From contig NZ_JACSPN010000015.1 in NCBI RefSeq assembly GCF_015142735.1, forward strand, positions 48,429 through 112,428: 64,000 nucleotides of DNA. The letters run 5' to 3'. Positions 42,759-51,355 of the stretch are shown here, one piece after another. Positions within the stretch are counted from its first letter, which is position 1, and every line of letters begins with the position of its first letter. Made by a program: the position numbers and the translations under genes. Source of the stretch: Oerskovia douganii (lineage in GTDB: Bacteria > Actinomycetota > Actinomycetes > Actinomycetales > Cellulomonadaceae). The notes under the pieces were generated by a model. The model ran no database searches. It was not told the DNA's origin and was given only the letters and a program-made list of their open reading frames with translations.

Positions 42759-43925
42759 GTGCCGATCACGGGGAACACCGACAACCTGCAGCGACTTCGG
42801 GACGGCAGCGGGATGCTGGCCGCCGCAGCCCTGCGACGCCTCGACGAGGACCTCCCCTGGTACCGGGCGCTGCCCGCGGAGGACCGGTCGTACGTGGGCC
42901 TGGTCGCGCAGTCGGGCATCACGGCGTTCGTGACCTGGTACGCCAACCCTGCCTCTCCGCCGCACGGGGTCAGCGAGATCTTCGCCGCCGCCCCGTCCGA
43001 GCTGACCCGGTCCATCTCGCTGCAGCACACCCTCCAGCTCGTGCGGATCGTGGTCGAGGTCGTCGAGGCCTACTCCGACCGGCTCGCGATCCCGGGCGGC
43101 GAGCGCGACCTGCGCGAGGCCGTGCTGCGCTACTCGCGCGAGGTCGCGTTCTCGGCGGCCGAGGTCTACGCCCGCGCGGCCGAGGTCCGGGGGGCGTGGG
43201 ACGCACGCCTCGAGGCCCTCATCGTCGACGCCCTGATCCGCGGCGACGGCGACGACTCGCTGCGCTCACGCGTCTCGGCGCTCGGGTGGAGCGGGCACGG
43301 GTCGACGCTGGTCATGGTGGGTACCGCGACGTCGGCCCTCGACGACCTGCGCACGGCCGAGCTGCGCCGCGCGACCCGGCGCGCCGCCGGGGACGCGCTC
43401 GTCGGGATCCACGGCGACCGCCTGGTCCTGGTCCTGGGCGGCGCGGGCGACCTCCAGGCCGCGGCCGCGTCGCTGCTCCCCCGGTTCGGCCCGGGCCCCG
43501 TCGTCATCGGCCCCACGGTCCCCTCGCTCGACGACGCCGCCCGCTCGGCGCAGGCCGCGCTCGCGGGTCTGGCCGCGGCCCCCGCGTGGCCCCAGGCGCC
43601 GCGGCCGGTCCTCGCGGACGACCTGCTGCCCGAGCGCGTCCTGACGGGCGACACCACGGCCCGCCGGACCCTCGTCGTCCAGGCCTACCGTCCGCTCCTG
43701 GAGAGCACGGGCGCGATCCTCGAGACGCTCTCGGCGTACCTCGGCACGGGCCGCTCGCTCGAGGCCGCCTCGCGCAGCCTGTACGTGCACCCCAACACGG
43801 TCCGCTACCGCCTGCGCAAGGTCGCCGAGATCACGGGCTGGGACCCGCTCGACGCGCGCGAGTCGTTCGTGCTCCAGGTCGCGCTCGCACTCGGTCAGCT
43901 GTCCTCGGGGCCGGCGGGCCGCTGA
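42759..43925 (+). CDS. PucR-family regulator of fatty acid synthesis (Rv2242-like)
   Basis: 388 residues from GTG 42759. The N-terminus is helical (RLDEDLPWYRALPAEDRSYV, GLVAQSGITAFVTWY), a degenerate GGDEF-like middle follows, and the C-terminal PucR HTH contains LSAYLGTGRSLEAASRSLYV and HPNTVRYRLRKVAEITGWDP. The gene immediately upstream of fabD encodes the same family in M. tuberculosis (Rv2242) and other actinobacteria, where related proteins control the fab/FAS genes. Control of the adjacent fab operon is therefore likely but not shown by sequence alone. Confidence 0.88.
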   Translation: MPITGNTDNLQRLRDGSGMLAAAALRRLDEDLPWYRALPAEDRSYVGLVAQSGITAFVTWYANPASPPHGVSEIFAAAPSELTRSISLQHTLQLVRIVVEVVEAYSDRLAIPGGERDLREAVLRYSREVAFSAAEVYARAAEVRGAWDARLEALIVDALIRGDGDDSLRSRVSALGWSGHGSTLVMVGTATSALDDLRTAELRRATRRAAGDALVGIHGDRLVLVLGGAGDLQAAAASLLPRFGPGPVVIGPTVPSLDDAARSAQAALAGLAAAPAWPQAPRPVLADDLLPERVLTGDTTARRTLVVQAYRPLLESTGAILETLSAYLGTGRSLEAASRSLYVHPNTVRYRLRKVAEITGWDPLDARESFVLQVALALGQLSSGPAGR

Positions 43926-43992
43926 GCGACGGCCCTCCGTGACGGTCGGCACGCGGCGGGCCGTGCGTGCGCACGGGGCCGCGCCGCGGTTC

Positions 43993-44009
43993 TTGTAGGT
44001 TCGGCACAA
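43993..44009. promoter_or_regulatory. Candidate operator upstream of fabD
   Basis: TTGT-N9-ACAA inverted repeat in the 151-base gap between the PucR-type gene and fabD, overlapping a TAGGTT -10-like hexamer (43996-44001). Possible target of the adjacent regulator; pattern only. Confidence 0.3.
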
Positions 44010-44064
44010 ACGGCCCCGACAAGGTTGGTGCGGGTCGTGACGTCACACGGACCGCCCCGGTTGG

Positions 44065-44070
44065 CACAGT
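44065..44070 (+). promoter_or_regulatory. Possible -10 box of the fab operon (leaderless fabD)
   Basis: CACAGT, six bases before the fabD GTG; it deviates from TANNNT at the first position. Confidence 0.35.
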
Positions 44071-44076
44071 TGACGG

Positions 44077-45090
44077 GTGCTAGCCGTCTTGTGCCCTGGA
44101 CAGGGCTCCCAGTCCCCCGGAATGCTCGCCCCCTGGCTCGAGCTGCCCGGGGTCCCCGCGCAGCTCGACGCATTCTCCGCCGCGTCCGGCCTCGACCTGC
44201 GTGCCCACGGCACCGAGTCGGACGCCGACACCATCCGTGACACCGCGGTGGCCCAGCCGCTCATCGTGTCCGCCTCGCTGATCGCCTTGCGCGCGATCCT
44301 CGACGGTCGGGACACGTGCGAGGTCGCCGACGTGACCGCTGGCCACTCGGTCGGCGAGTTCGCCGCCGCTGCCGTGGCCGGGGTCTTCGAGGACGCCGCC
44401 GCCGTGGGGCTGGTGACCCGCCGCGCCCGCTTCATGGCCGAGGCCGCGGCCGCGACCCCGACCGGCATGGCCGCGGTCGTGGGGGGCGACGCCGACGAGG
44501 TCCTCGCCGCGATCGAGGCCGCGGGCCTGTGGCCCGCGAACGTCAACGGCGGTGGTCAGGTCGTCGCCGCGGGCTCGCTCGAGGGTATCGCGGCGCTCGG
44601 GGAGAACCCGCCCGCCAGGGCGCGGGTCATCCCGCTCCAGGTCGCGGGCGCGTTCCACACCCCGTTCATGCAGTCCGCGCTCGACGCGTTCGCGCCGGTC
44701 GCGGCCGGGTGGGACGCGACGGACCCGCGCCTGCCGCTCCTCTCGAACGCCGACGGCGCCTCGTACGCGAGCATCTCGGGTGCGGAGTCCGGTGGCCTGT
44801 TCGGCGTGAAGGGCGACGTCCTCTCGCGTCTCACGGCCCAGATCGCGGCCCCGGTCCGCTGGGACCTGTGCCAGGAGACGCTCGCGTCGCTCGGCGTGAC
44901 CGCGGTCCTCGAGCTCGCGCCGGGCGGGGTCCTCACGGGCCTCGCGCGCCGTACGCTCCCCGGCGTGGAGACGGTCGCGGTCAAGTCGACCGCGGACATC
45001 GACAAGGCACGGGACCTGATCGCGCGCCACAGCGACGCGGGCGCCTCCGGCTCGGCCGTCCAGGGCGCCGCGGCGGAGCCCTCGGCGTGA
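44077..45090 (+). CDS. fabD: Malonyl-CoA:ACP S-malonyltransferase
   Basis: 337 residues from GTG 44077. It loads malonyl units onto ACP. Motifs: LCPGQGSQSPGML, nucleophile GHSVGEF (Ser91), VTRRARFMAEAAA, and VAGAFHTPFM with catalytic His194. Roughly 20 extra residues at the C-terminus are Ala/Ser-rich. The stop overlaps the fabH GTG by four bases. First gene of the fabD-fabH-acpP-fabF operon. Confidence 0.96.
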   Translation: MLAVLCPGQGSQSPGMLAPWLELPGVPAQLDAFSAASGLDLRAHGTESDADTIRDTAVAQPLIVSASLIALRAILDGRDTCEVADVTAGHSVGEFAAAAVAGVFEDAAAVGLVTRRARFMAEAAAATPTGMAAVVGGDADEVLAAIEAAGLWPANVNGGGQVVAAGSLEGIAALGENPPARARVIPLQVAGAFHTPFMQSALDAFAPVAAGWDATDPRLPLLSNADGASYASISGAESGGLFGVKGDVLSRLTAQIAAPVRWDLCQETLASLGVTAVLELAPGGVLTGLARRTLPGVETVAVKSTADIDKARDLIARHSDAGASGSAVQGAAAEPSA

Positions 45091-46094
45091 GCGGGCTGAC
45101 GATCCGGCAGGCCGCGGGCGCCGAGCACTCGCGCATCCTGGGGATCGGCGGGGTCCGTGGCGAGAACGTCGTGACGAACGACGACCTCGCGGGCCCGATC
45201 GACTCGTCCGACGAGTGGATCCGCCAGCGCACGGGCATCGTCACGCGCCGCCGCGCGGGGGCCGACGTCGACGTGCTGGACCTGTCGGAGGCCGCAGCCC
45301 GCAAGGCGATCGCGGCCGCCGGGCTGACGGGCGGGGACATCGACGCCGTCCTGTTCGCGACGACGACCTACTTCCACCAGACACCGGCCGCCGCGGCCGT
45401 GCTCGCGGACCGGATCGGCGCGACGCCCGCTGCGGCGTACGACATCTCGGCCGCGTGCGCGGGGTACGCGTACGGCATCGCGCAGGCCGACGCCCTGGTG
45501 CGCTCGGGCGCGGCCCAGCACGTCCTCGTGGTGGGTGCCGAGAAGATGAGCGACTTCGTCGACCCGACCGACCGCAGCATCTCCTTCCTGCTCGGCGACG
45601 GCGCCGGCGCGGCGGTCGTCGGGCCCTCGGACACGCCGGGCATCGGCCCGACGATCTGGGGCTCGGACGGTGGCAAGGCTCCCGCGATCCGCCAGACCCA
45701 CGCCTGGTCCGACCTGCGCGAGCACCCCGAGCTCGGCTGGCCCACCCTGCGCCAGGACGGCCAGACGGTCTTCAAGTGGGCCGCCTTCCAGATGGCACCG
45801 GTCGCCGAGAAGGCCCTCGCGGCCGCGGGCGTGACCGCACAGGACGTCCAGGCCTTCATCCCGCACCAGGCCAACATGCGGATCATCGACCAGATGATCA
45901 AGCAGCTGGGCCTGCCGGAGTCCGTCGCCGTCGCACGCGACATCGCCGAGACGGGCAACACCTCGGCCGCCTCGATCCCGCTCGCGACCGAGCGCCTGCT
46001 CGCGGAGGGGCTCGCACGGTCGGGCGACCTCGCGCTGCAGATCGGCTTCGGCGCGGGCCTCGTCTACGCGGCGCAGGTGATCGTCCTCCCGTAG
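45087..46094 (+). CDS. fabH: Beta-ketoacyl-ACP synthase III
   Basis: 335 residues from GTG 45087. It starts fatty acid chains by condensing an acyl-CoA with malonyl-ACP. The triad is Cys124 (SAACAGYAYG), His260 (IPHQANMRIID) and Asn291 (GNTSAASIPL). SSDEWIRQRTGIVTRRRA is the canonical N-terminal motif. Branched or straight primer preference cannot be read from sequence. Translationally coupled to fabD; 129 bases before acpP. Confidence 0.96.
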   Translation: MSGLTIRQAAGAEHSRILGIGGVRGENVVTNDDLAGPIDSSDEWIRQRTGIVTRRRAGADVDVLDLSEAAARKAIAAAGLTGGDIDAVLFATTTYFHQTPAAAAVLADRIGATPAAAYDISAACAGYAYGIAQADALVRSGAAQHVLVVGAEKMSDFVDPTDRSISFLLGDGAGAAVVGPSDTPGIGPTIWGSDGGKAPAIRQTHAWSDLREHPELGWPTLRQDGQTVFKWAAFQMAPVAEKALAAAGVTAQDVQAFIPHQANMRIIDQMIKQLGLPESVAVARDIAETGNTSAASIPLATERLLAEGLARSGDLALQIGFGAGLVYAAQVIVLP

Positions 46095-46223
46095 GGGAGA
46101 ATCATCCTGTCCGTCCCCCGGCCGGCCCCGCTGGTCGACCAGGGCACGACGACGCACGACCCACTGTTCCACTGCAAGTTCCCGGTGCCGGACGGCCCCG
46201 GTACCCCTCAGAAGGAGAATCCC

Positions 46224-46472
46224 ATGGCTTACACCGAGCAGGAAGTCCTCGCTGGACTGGCGGAGATCGTCAGCGAAGAGACCGGCCTCCCCACGGACGC
46301 CGTCGTCGCCGAGAAGTCCTTCACGGACGACCTCGACATCGACTCGCTCTCGATGATGACGATCGTCACGCACGCCGAGGACAAGTTCGGCGTCCGCATC
46401 CCCGACGAAGAGGTCAAGAACCTCGCGACCGTCGGCGACGCGGTGTCGTTCATCACGGGCGCGCAGGCCTGA
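46224..46472 (+). CDS. acpP: Acyl carrier protein
   Basis: 82 residues from ATG 46224, preceded by the strong GAAGGAG ribosome binding site (the in-frame ATG 46185 is not used). The phosphopantetheine site is Ser41 in DDLDIDSLSMMTI. Acidic helices II and III (HAEDKFGVRIPDEEVKNLAT) are typical. The strong ribosome binding site fits the high ACP demand. Confidence 0.97.
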   Translation: MAYTEQEVLAGLAEIVSEETGLPTDAVVAEKSFTDDLDIDSLSMMTIVTHAEDKFGVRIPDEEVKNLATVGDAVSFITGAQA

Positions 46473-46581
46473 CCTGCCGACCTGCGCCAGGTCCCGTGGA
46501 CCTGGCCGGTGCGGGCCGGCGGTCGACGCACCGCCGGCCTGCCCGCCCCTCCCTCTTCCCCCTCAGACACCTGGAGCTGCC

Positions 46582-47826
46582 ATGACCTCCCCCCGCGAAG
46601 TCGTCGTCACCGGCCTCGGCGCCACCACGCCGCTCGGCGGGGACGTGGCCTCCACGTGGGCCGCCGCCCTCGCCGGTCAGTCCGGCGCGCGCACCCTCGA
46701 GAACGACTGGGCCGAGCGCTACGAGATCCCCGTGACGTTCGCCGCCCAGATCAAGGTCAAGCCGGAGGACGTCCTCCCCCGCCCCGAGATCAAGCGCATG
46801 GACCCCTCGACGCAGTACGCGATGATCGCGGCGCGCGAGGCCTGGGCCGACGCGGGCAGCCCCGAGGTCGACGGCGAGCGCCTGGGCGCGGTCGTGTCGT
46901 CGGGCATCGGCGGCATCTGGACCACCCTCGAGGGCTGGGACACGCTCAAGGAGCGCGGCGCGCGCCGCATGCTGCCCATGACGGTCCCCATGCTCATGCC
47001 CAACTCCCCCGCGGCGTACGTCTCGCTCGAGTTCGGCGCCCAGGCCGGTGCGCACGCGCTGGTCTCGGCCTGCGCGTCGGGTGCGGAGGCCATCGGCTAC
47101 GGCATCGACATGATCCGTGCAGGTCGCGCGGACGTGGTCGTGGCCGGCGGCACCGAGGCCACGATCCACCCCATGCCGATCGCCGCGTTCGCCGCCTCGC
47201 GCACCCTGTCCCTGCGCAACGACGACCCGCAGGGCGCCTCGCGTCCCTACGACGTCGACCGCGACGGGTTCGTGATCGGTGAGGGCGCGGGCATCGTGGT
47301 GCTGGAGAGCGCCGAGCACGCCGCCGCCCGCGGTGCACGCGTCTACGCCCGCATCGGCGGCGTGGGCCTGTCGGCCGACGCCTACCACATCACCTCGCCG
47401 GACCCCGAGGGCCGCGGTCAGGTCGCCGCGATGACCCGAGCGCTCGCCGAGGCGAAGGTCGAGGCGCGCGACGTCGTGCACGTCAACGCCCACGCGACCT
47501 CGACCAAGGTCGGGGACCTCACCGAGACCCGATCGATCCGCACGGTGCTGGGCGACGACGCGGACCACGTCCTGCTGTCGGCGACCAAGTCCATGACCGG
47601 CCACCTGCTGGGCGGTGCGGGGGCCCTGGAGACCATCTTCACGGTCAAGGCGGTGCACGAGCGGCTGGCTCCTCCCACGATCAACGTCGCGCAGCCGGAC
47701 CCCGAGCTCCAGGTCCCCCTGGTGCGCGACACCCCGGCGACGCTGCCCGCGGGCGACATCGCCGCGATCAACAACTCGTTCGGGTTCGGCGGGCACAACG
47801 TGGCCCTCGTGGTGACGAACGCCTGA
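46582..47826 (+). CDS. fabF: Beta-ketoacyl-ACP synthase II
   Basis: 414 residues. It elongates acyl-ACP. The Cys-His-His set is Cys164 (VSACASGAEA), His304 (VNAHATSTKVGD) and His341 (KSMTGHLLGGAGA). The usual NAHGTST glycine is Ala here, as in several actinobacteria. GYGIDMIRAGRADVVVAGGT and FGFGGHNVALV are standard. Last gene of the operon, followed by three stacked hairpins. Confidence 0.96.
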   Translation: MTSPREVVVTGLGATTPLGGDVASTWAAALAGQSGARTLENDWAERYEIPVTFAAQIKVKPEDVLPRPEIKRMDPSTQYAMIAAREAWADAGSPEVDGERLGAVVSSGIGGIWTTLEGWDTLKERGARRMLPMTVPMLMPNSPAAYVSLEFGAQAGAHALVSACASGAEAIGYGIDMIRAGRADVVVAGGTEATIHPMPIAAFAASRTLSLRNDDPQGASRPYDVDRDGFVIGEGAGIVVLESAEHAAARGARVYARIGGVGLSADAYHITSPDPEGRGQVAAMTRALAEAKVEARDVVHVNAHATSTKVGDLTETRSIRTVLGDDADHVLLSATKSMTGHLLGGAGALETIFTVKAVHERLAPPTINVAQPDPELQVPLVRDTPATLPAGDIAAINNSFGFGGHNVALVVTNA

Positions 47827-47831
47827 CCTTC

Positions 47832-47963
47832 CCCCGGGCGCGGCGCCCGGGGACCTGACGACGCCCGGTGGGTGGGGTGGACCTCGGTCCGCTCCGGCCC
47901 GCCGGGCGTCGCCGCGTCCGGACGGTGAAGGCCCCGGGGCGGCCCGCCGGCCGTCCCGGGGCC
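47832..47963. terminator. Three consecutive hairpins after fabF
   Basis: Stem 1 CCCCGGGCG/CGCCCGGGG (47832-47840, 47844-47852). Stem 2 GACGCCCGGTGGG with complement (47860-47872, 47898-47910), one G-U. Stem 3 GGCCCCGGGGCGGCC with complement (47930-47944, 47949-47963), one G-U. Together they form a strong stop for the fab operon. Confidence 0.65.
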
Positions 47964-48064
47964 CGCCGGTCGCCCTGCCCGGCGGGGATTCCGTGGGATC
48001 GTTAGCACCGGTTATCATTCCTCGAACGCGGTCGTTCGGGCCGTCCTCGATGTGGAGGTACACG

Positions 48065-48823
48065 GTGAGCTCCGCGGGTTCCCGCACGGTCGCGCAACGC
48101 GTCGCCCTGGTCGTCGTGGCGGCGCTGGTCGCGTTCCACATGTTCTCGACCTTCCTCTGGGCCGCGCCCACGTCGGCGATCAACGACAAGGCCTCGCCGG
48201 TCACGTCCAGGCACATGTATCCCCTGTTCGCGCAGAACTGGCAGATCTTCGCGCCGGACCCGCAGTCGGTCGACCTGCGCGTGTGGGTGCGCGCGACGAC
48301 CACGGACGAGGCCGGCGTCGAGTCCGTCTCCGAGTGGGCCAACCTGGGGGACGTCTTCAACGAGCAGGTGCGGCACCAGATCCTGCCGACCCGCACCTGG
48401 CGCATCCCGGTGAGCATGAACCGCTTCTTCACCACGTCCTACAGCTCGCTCGAGGGCCAGCAGCAGGCCGTCGTCCACTCGGACCACGTCTCGGCCGACG
48501 GGCAGAGCGGGCGGCAGGACCTCACGCGGGCCCTCCTGGGGACGGGGATGAGCGTGAGCACCATGGACGCGTACCTGCTCTCCGAGGACTCGCTCTACGA
48601 GTTCGGCACGCTCGCCGCGATGGACCTGTGGCCGGACCAGGACCTGGTCGCGATCCAGATGAGCACGTCGACGCAGGGGGTCGTGCCGTTCGAGCAGCGG
48701 CTCACGCCCGGGATCCAGCGTCCCGAGGAGCAGTTCACCCGGCTGGGCTGGCGCGACCCGTCGCCGGTCACCTCTCAGGCCCGGGCCGGGTTCAGCAGCG
48801 TCTTCGGAGGGTGGGTCTCATGA
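48065..48823 (+). CDS. DUF5819 family membrane-anchored protein
   Basis: 252 residues from GTG 48065, which has GGAGG six bases upstream. One N-terminal membrane helix (VALVVVAALVAFHMFSTFLW), then an extracytoplasmic domain with the family motif YPLFAQNWQIFAPDPQSVDL and a tail ending FSSVFGGWVS. A TATCAT (48013-48018) may be its -10. Its stop overlaps the start of the HTTM gene. DUF5819 plus HTTM is the same arrangement as the B. subtilis SdpA-SdpB pair used in toxin maturation; homology to SdpA is inference from size, motif and context. Confidence 0.8.
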   Translation: MSSAGSRTVAQRVALVVVAALVAFHMFSTFLWAAPTSAINDKASPVTSRHMYPLFAQNWQIFAPDPQSVDLRVWVRATTTDEAGVESVSEWANLGDVFNEQVRHQILPTRTWRIPVSMNRFFTTSYSSLEGQQQAVVHSDHVSADGQSGRQDLTRALLGTGMSVSTMDAYLLSEDSLYEFGTLAAMDLWPDQDLVAIQMSTSTQGVVPFEQRLTPGIQRPEEQFTRLGWRDPSPVTSQARAGFSSVFGGWVS

Positions 48824-50007
48824 GCGAGGACACCGGCACCCTGGGGGTGCGGGAGCTCGTGGCGGGCGCGACGGGTTGGGTGCGCAGCACCTGGGCCGCG
48901 GGCGAGTCGTGGATGCTCGACTCCCGCAAGGCGTCCTACGGCGTCGCGGTGCTCCGGATCGGCTTCGGGCTGATCATCGCGGTGCAGCTCGTGGCGAACT
49001 GGGGTGATCGCAGCCTCGCGTGGGGCGCGGGCCGCAGCTTCGCGCAGGGGCGGGTCGAGGTCGACGAGTTCCCCTCGTGGCTCGACGTCCTCTTCGACGG
49101 GTCGGCGCCGCCCTGGACTTTCGACCTGCAGTACGTCGCGTTGATCGTCCTGTCGGTGCTGCTGGTCCTGGGCTGGCGCTCGCGCATCGTGATCCCCGTG
49201 CTGTTCGTGCTCTACCTCGCGCTGTTCCGCACCAACGCGTACATCGGCGACGGGGGCATCCAGCTCCTGCGCATGGTCCTGCTGTACATGCTCTTCGTGG
49301 ACACGTCGGGCCGGTGGTCCCTCGATGCCCGACGGCGGCGCGCGGCCGCCGCTGCCGGCGGGCCCTCGCGGTTCGCGTCGTGGGCGTGGCTCGCGACGCT
49401 GCTGCACAACGGCGGCGTGGTCCTCATCGCGTTCCAGATCTTCGTGGTCTACGTGGCCTCGGCCATGTACAAGATCCAGGGCGGCATGTGGCAGCACGGC
49501 ACCGCGATCTACTACGTCTTCCAGCTCGACGAGTTCTCGACCTGGCCTGCGGTCACCGAGGTCATGGGACGGTCGGGGGTGCTCATCGCGATCCTCAGCT
49601 ACAGCGCGGTGTTCGTGCAGCTCTTCTTCCCGTTCCTGCTGCTGCGCCGGTCCACCCGAATCCTCGCGCTCGTCGCGATCACGGGCATGCACCTGGGCAT
49701 CGGGGTGCTCATGGGCCTCATGTACTTCTCGATGACCATGATCGCGATCGACGCGATCTTCATCCGCGACGTGACGTACCAGGCCGCCGAACGCCGTCTG
49801 GCCCCTGTCCTGCGGCGCGGGTGGGACCGGGTGCGCCGTCGCCCGCGCGCTGCCCCGCCGGAGCCCGTCGCCCCGGTGGGCCCCGACACGGACCTCCAGC
49901 CGGTCGGTGCCGCCGCGGGCCACCGCACCGAGGGGACCGCCGGGTCGGGCGGGGCGGGGGCCCCGGAGCGGCCGACCCCGGAGACGACGATGCCTGCCGG
50001 GTCCTAG
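48820..50007 (+). CDS. HTTM-domain membrane protein (SdpB/gamma-carboxylase-like)
   Basis: 395 residues, coupled to the DUF5819 gene (ATGA overlap). At least six membrane helices: YGVAVLRIGFGLIIAVQLVA, LQYVALIVLSVLLVLGW, IVIPVLFVLYLALF, LLHNGGVVLIAFQIFVVYVA, LIAILSYSAVFVQLFFPFL and ALVAITGMHLGIGVLMGL. YKIQGGMWQHGTAIYYVFQL is the HTTM signature found in vitamin K-dependent gamma-carboxylases and SdpB. The final ~65 residues are a Pro/Ala/Gly-rich cytoplasmic tail. Enzymatic activity is not demonstrated for bacterial members of this branch. Confidence 0.88.
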   Translation: MSEDTGTLGVRELVAGATGWVRSTWAAGESWMLDSRKASYGVAVLRIGFGLIIAVQLVANWGDRSLAWGAGRSFAQGRVEVDEFPSWLDVLFDGSAPPWTFDLQYVALIVLSVLLVLGWRSRIVIPVLFVLYLALFRTNAYIGDGGIQLLRMVLLYMLFVDTSGRWSLDARRRRAAAAAGGPSRFASWAWLATLLHNGGVVLIAFQIFVVYVASAMYKIQGGMWQHGTAIYYVFQLDEFSTWPAVTEVMGRSGVLIAILSYSAVFVQLFFPFLLLRRSTRILALVAITGMHLGIGVLMGLMYFSMTMIAIDAIFIRDVTYQAAERRLAPVLRRGWDRVRRRPRAAPPEPVAPVGPDTDLQPVGAAAGHRTEGTAGSGGAGAPERPTPETTMPAGS

Positions 50008-50023
50008 TAGCCGGCAGGCATCG
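49988..50023. terminator. Terminator hairpin spanning the HTTM stop codon
   Basis: CGATGCCTGCCGG (49988-50000) and its complement (50011-50023), 13 bp perfect, with the TAG stop in the 10-base loop. Confidence 0.65.
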
Positions 50024-50066
50024 GACGACGAGGTCGTCGGGCTCCCCGTGACGGGGTCGGGCGGGT

Positions 50067-50567
50067 TCAGCCCACGCGGTGGAGCCAGCGCACGTTGGAG
50101 TCCTCACCGGCGTGACGGAAGGGTTCGAGCTCGTCGTCCCACGCCTTGCCGAGGGCCAGGTGCAGGGCCTCGCGCATGGCCCGGTTGTCGTGCGAGACCT
50201 CGAGCGCGGCACGCACCCGGTCCTCGGGGATCACGACGTTGCCGTGCACGTCGGTCACGGCATGGAAGATGCCCAGGTCAGGGGTGTGGGACCAGCGGGC
50301 GCCGTCGGCCCCGTGGCTCGCGTCCTCGGTGACCTCGTAGCGCAGGTGCGACCAGCCGCGCAGCGCCGAGGCGAGGCGGGCGCCCGTCCCCTGCGCGCCC
50401 TGCCAGGCGAGCTCCGCCCGGTAGAGGTCGCGCGCGGCAGGCTGCTCGGTCCAGTCCAGCGCGACGCGCACGCCCAGGACGTTCCCGGCGGCCCACTCCA
50501 GGTGCGGGCTCAGCGCCCGGGGCGCCGAGTGCACGAAAAGAACACCGCGTGTGATGGCACCAGTCAT
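50067..50567 (-). CDS. DUF3145 family protein
   Basis: 166 residues with a GGGAGGAACGAC ribosome binding site. Conserved family features include GVLFVHSAPRALSPHLEWAA, LDWTEQPAARDLYRAELAWQ, DLGIFHAVTDVHGNVVIPED and ELEPFRHAGEDSNVRWLHR. DUF3145 genes are near-universal in actinobacteria; the function is unknown. Convergent with the HTTM gene and monocistronic. Confidence 0.85.
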   Translation of the reverse strand: MTGAITRGVLFVHSAPRALSPHLEWAAGNVLGVRVALDWTEQPAARDLYRAELAWQGAQGTGARLASALRGWSHLRYEVTEDASHGADGARWSHTPDLGIFHAVTDVHGNVVIPEDRVRAALEVSHDNRAMREALHLALGKAWDDELEPFRHAGEDSNVRWLHRVG

Positions 50568-50770
50568 GTCGTTCCTCCCTAGGTCGAGGTTTCGTCTTCC
50601 CCAACGTCCTCACCAGGGGTGAACCATCATGTCTGAACGCCCAACGGTATACGAGCCATATCCTGCCCGAGTGTCGGGCCGTTCGCGAGGGCAGACCCAC
50701 CTCCCGTGGAATTCACCCTCCCGCGGCCCGTGTGCTCCGACGGTCGGACGCCCGGTCGGCAGACGGCGCC

Positions 50771-50815
50771 GTCCCCCTCCTCACAGGGCGCCGTGACGCC
50801 GGCGAGGAGGGGGAC
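50771..50815. terminator. Terminator of def
   Basis: 12-bp arms GTCCCCCTCCTC (50771-50782) and complement (50804-50815), 21-base loop, just downstream of def on the minus strand. Confidence 0.6.
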
Positions 50816-50836
50816 GACACCGTCCCGGGGGCGTTC

Positions 50837-51331
50837 TCAGAGCTGGGCGCGCATCTCCCGCATGGCCTTCTTGCGGACCGCGCGGTCCAGACGGTCCAGG
50901 TAGAGCATCCCGTCGAGGTGGTCCGTCTCGTGCTGCAGGCAGCGAGCCATGAGCTCGGTACCCTCGACCGTGATCTCGTTCCCGTCGAGGTCCATGCCCA
51001 CGACGCGCGCGTACCAGGCGCGCCGCGTCGGGTACCAGAGGCCCGGGACCGACAGGCAGCCCTCGTCACCGTCCTGGATCTCGTCCGAGAGCTCGACGAT
51101 CTTCGGGTTGAGGATGTAGCCGATCTCGTCCTCGATGTTCCACGAGAAGGCGCGCAGGTTGACGCCGATCTGGTTGGCGGCGAGGCCGGCCCGACCTTCG
51201 TAGTCGACGGTCTCCACCAGGTCTGCGACGAGCGAGCGCACCCGGTCGTCGATGGTGGTGATCTCGTCGCACGGGGTGCGGAGCACGGGGTCCGGGATCA
51301 CACGGATCTCTCTCATCGCCATGGGCGCCAT
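50837..51331 (-). CDS. def: Peptide deformylase
   Basis: 164 residues. It removes the formyl group from nascent peptides, upstream of the Map step. The three PDF motifs are complete: [19 protein letters not shown] with metal-ligand Cys92, and QHETDHLDG with His134, Glu135 and His138. Start at ATG 51331; ATG 51322 and 51316 are also in frame. The shortened C-terminus and WYPTRRA insertion match type 1 actinobacterial enzymes. It lies 24 bases downstream of... the region upstream of the DUF1206 gene end is on the other side; the two are separate tandem genes. Confidence 0.95.
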   Translation of the reverse strand: MAPMAMREIRVIPDPVLRTPCDEITTIDDRVRSLVADLVETVDYEGRAGLAANQIGVNLRAFSWNIEDEIGYILNPKIVELSDEIQDGDEGCLSVPGLWYPTRRAWYARVVGMDLDGNEITVEGTELMARCLQHETDHLDGMLYLDRLDRAVRKKAMREMRAQL

Positions 51332-51355
51332 TCTTCCATGTCGCCCCCGGCCGTC

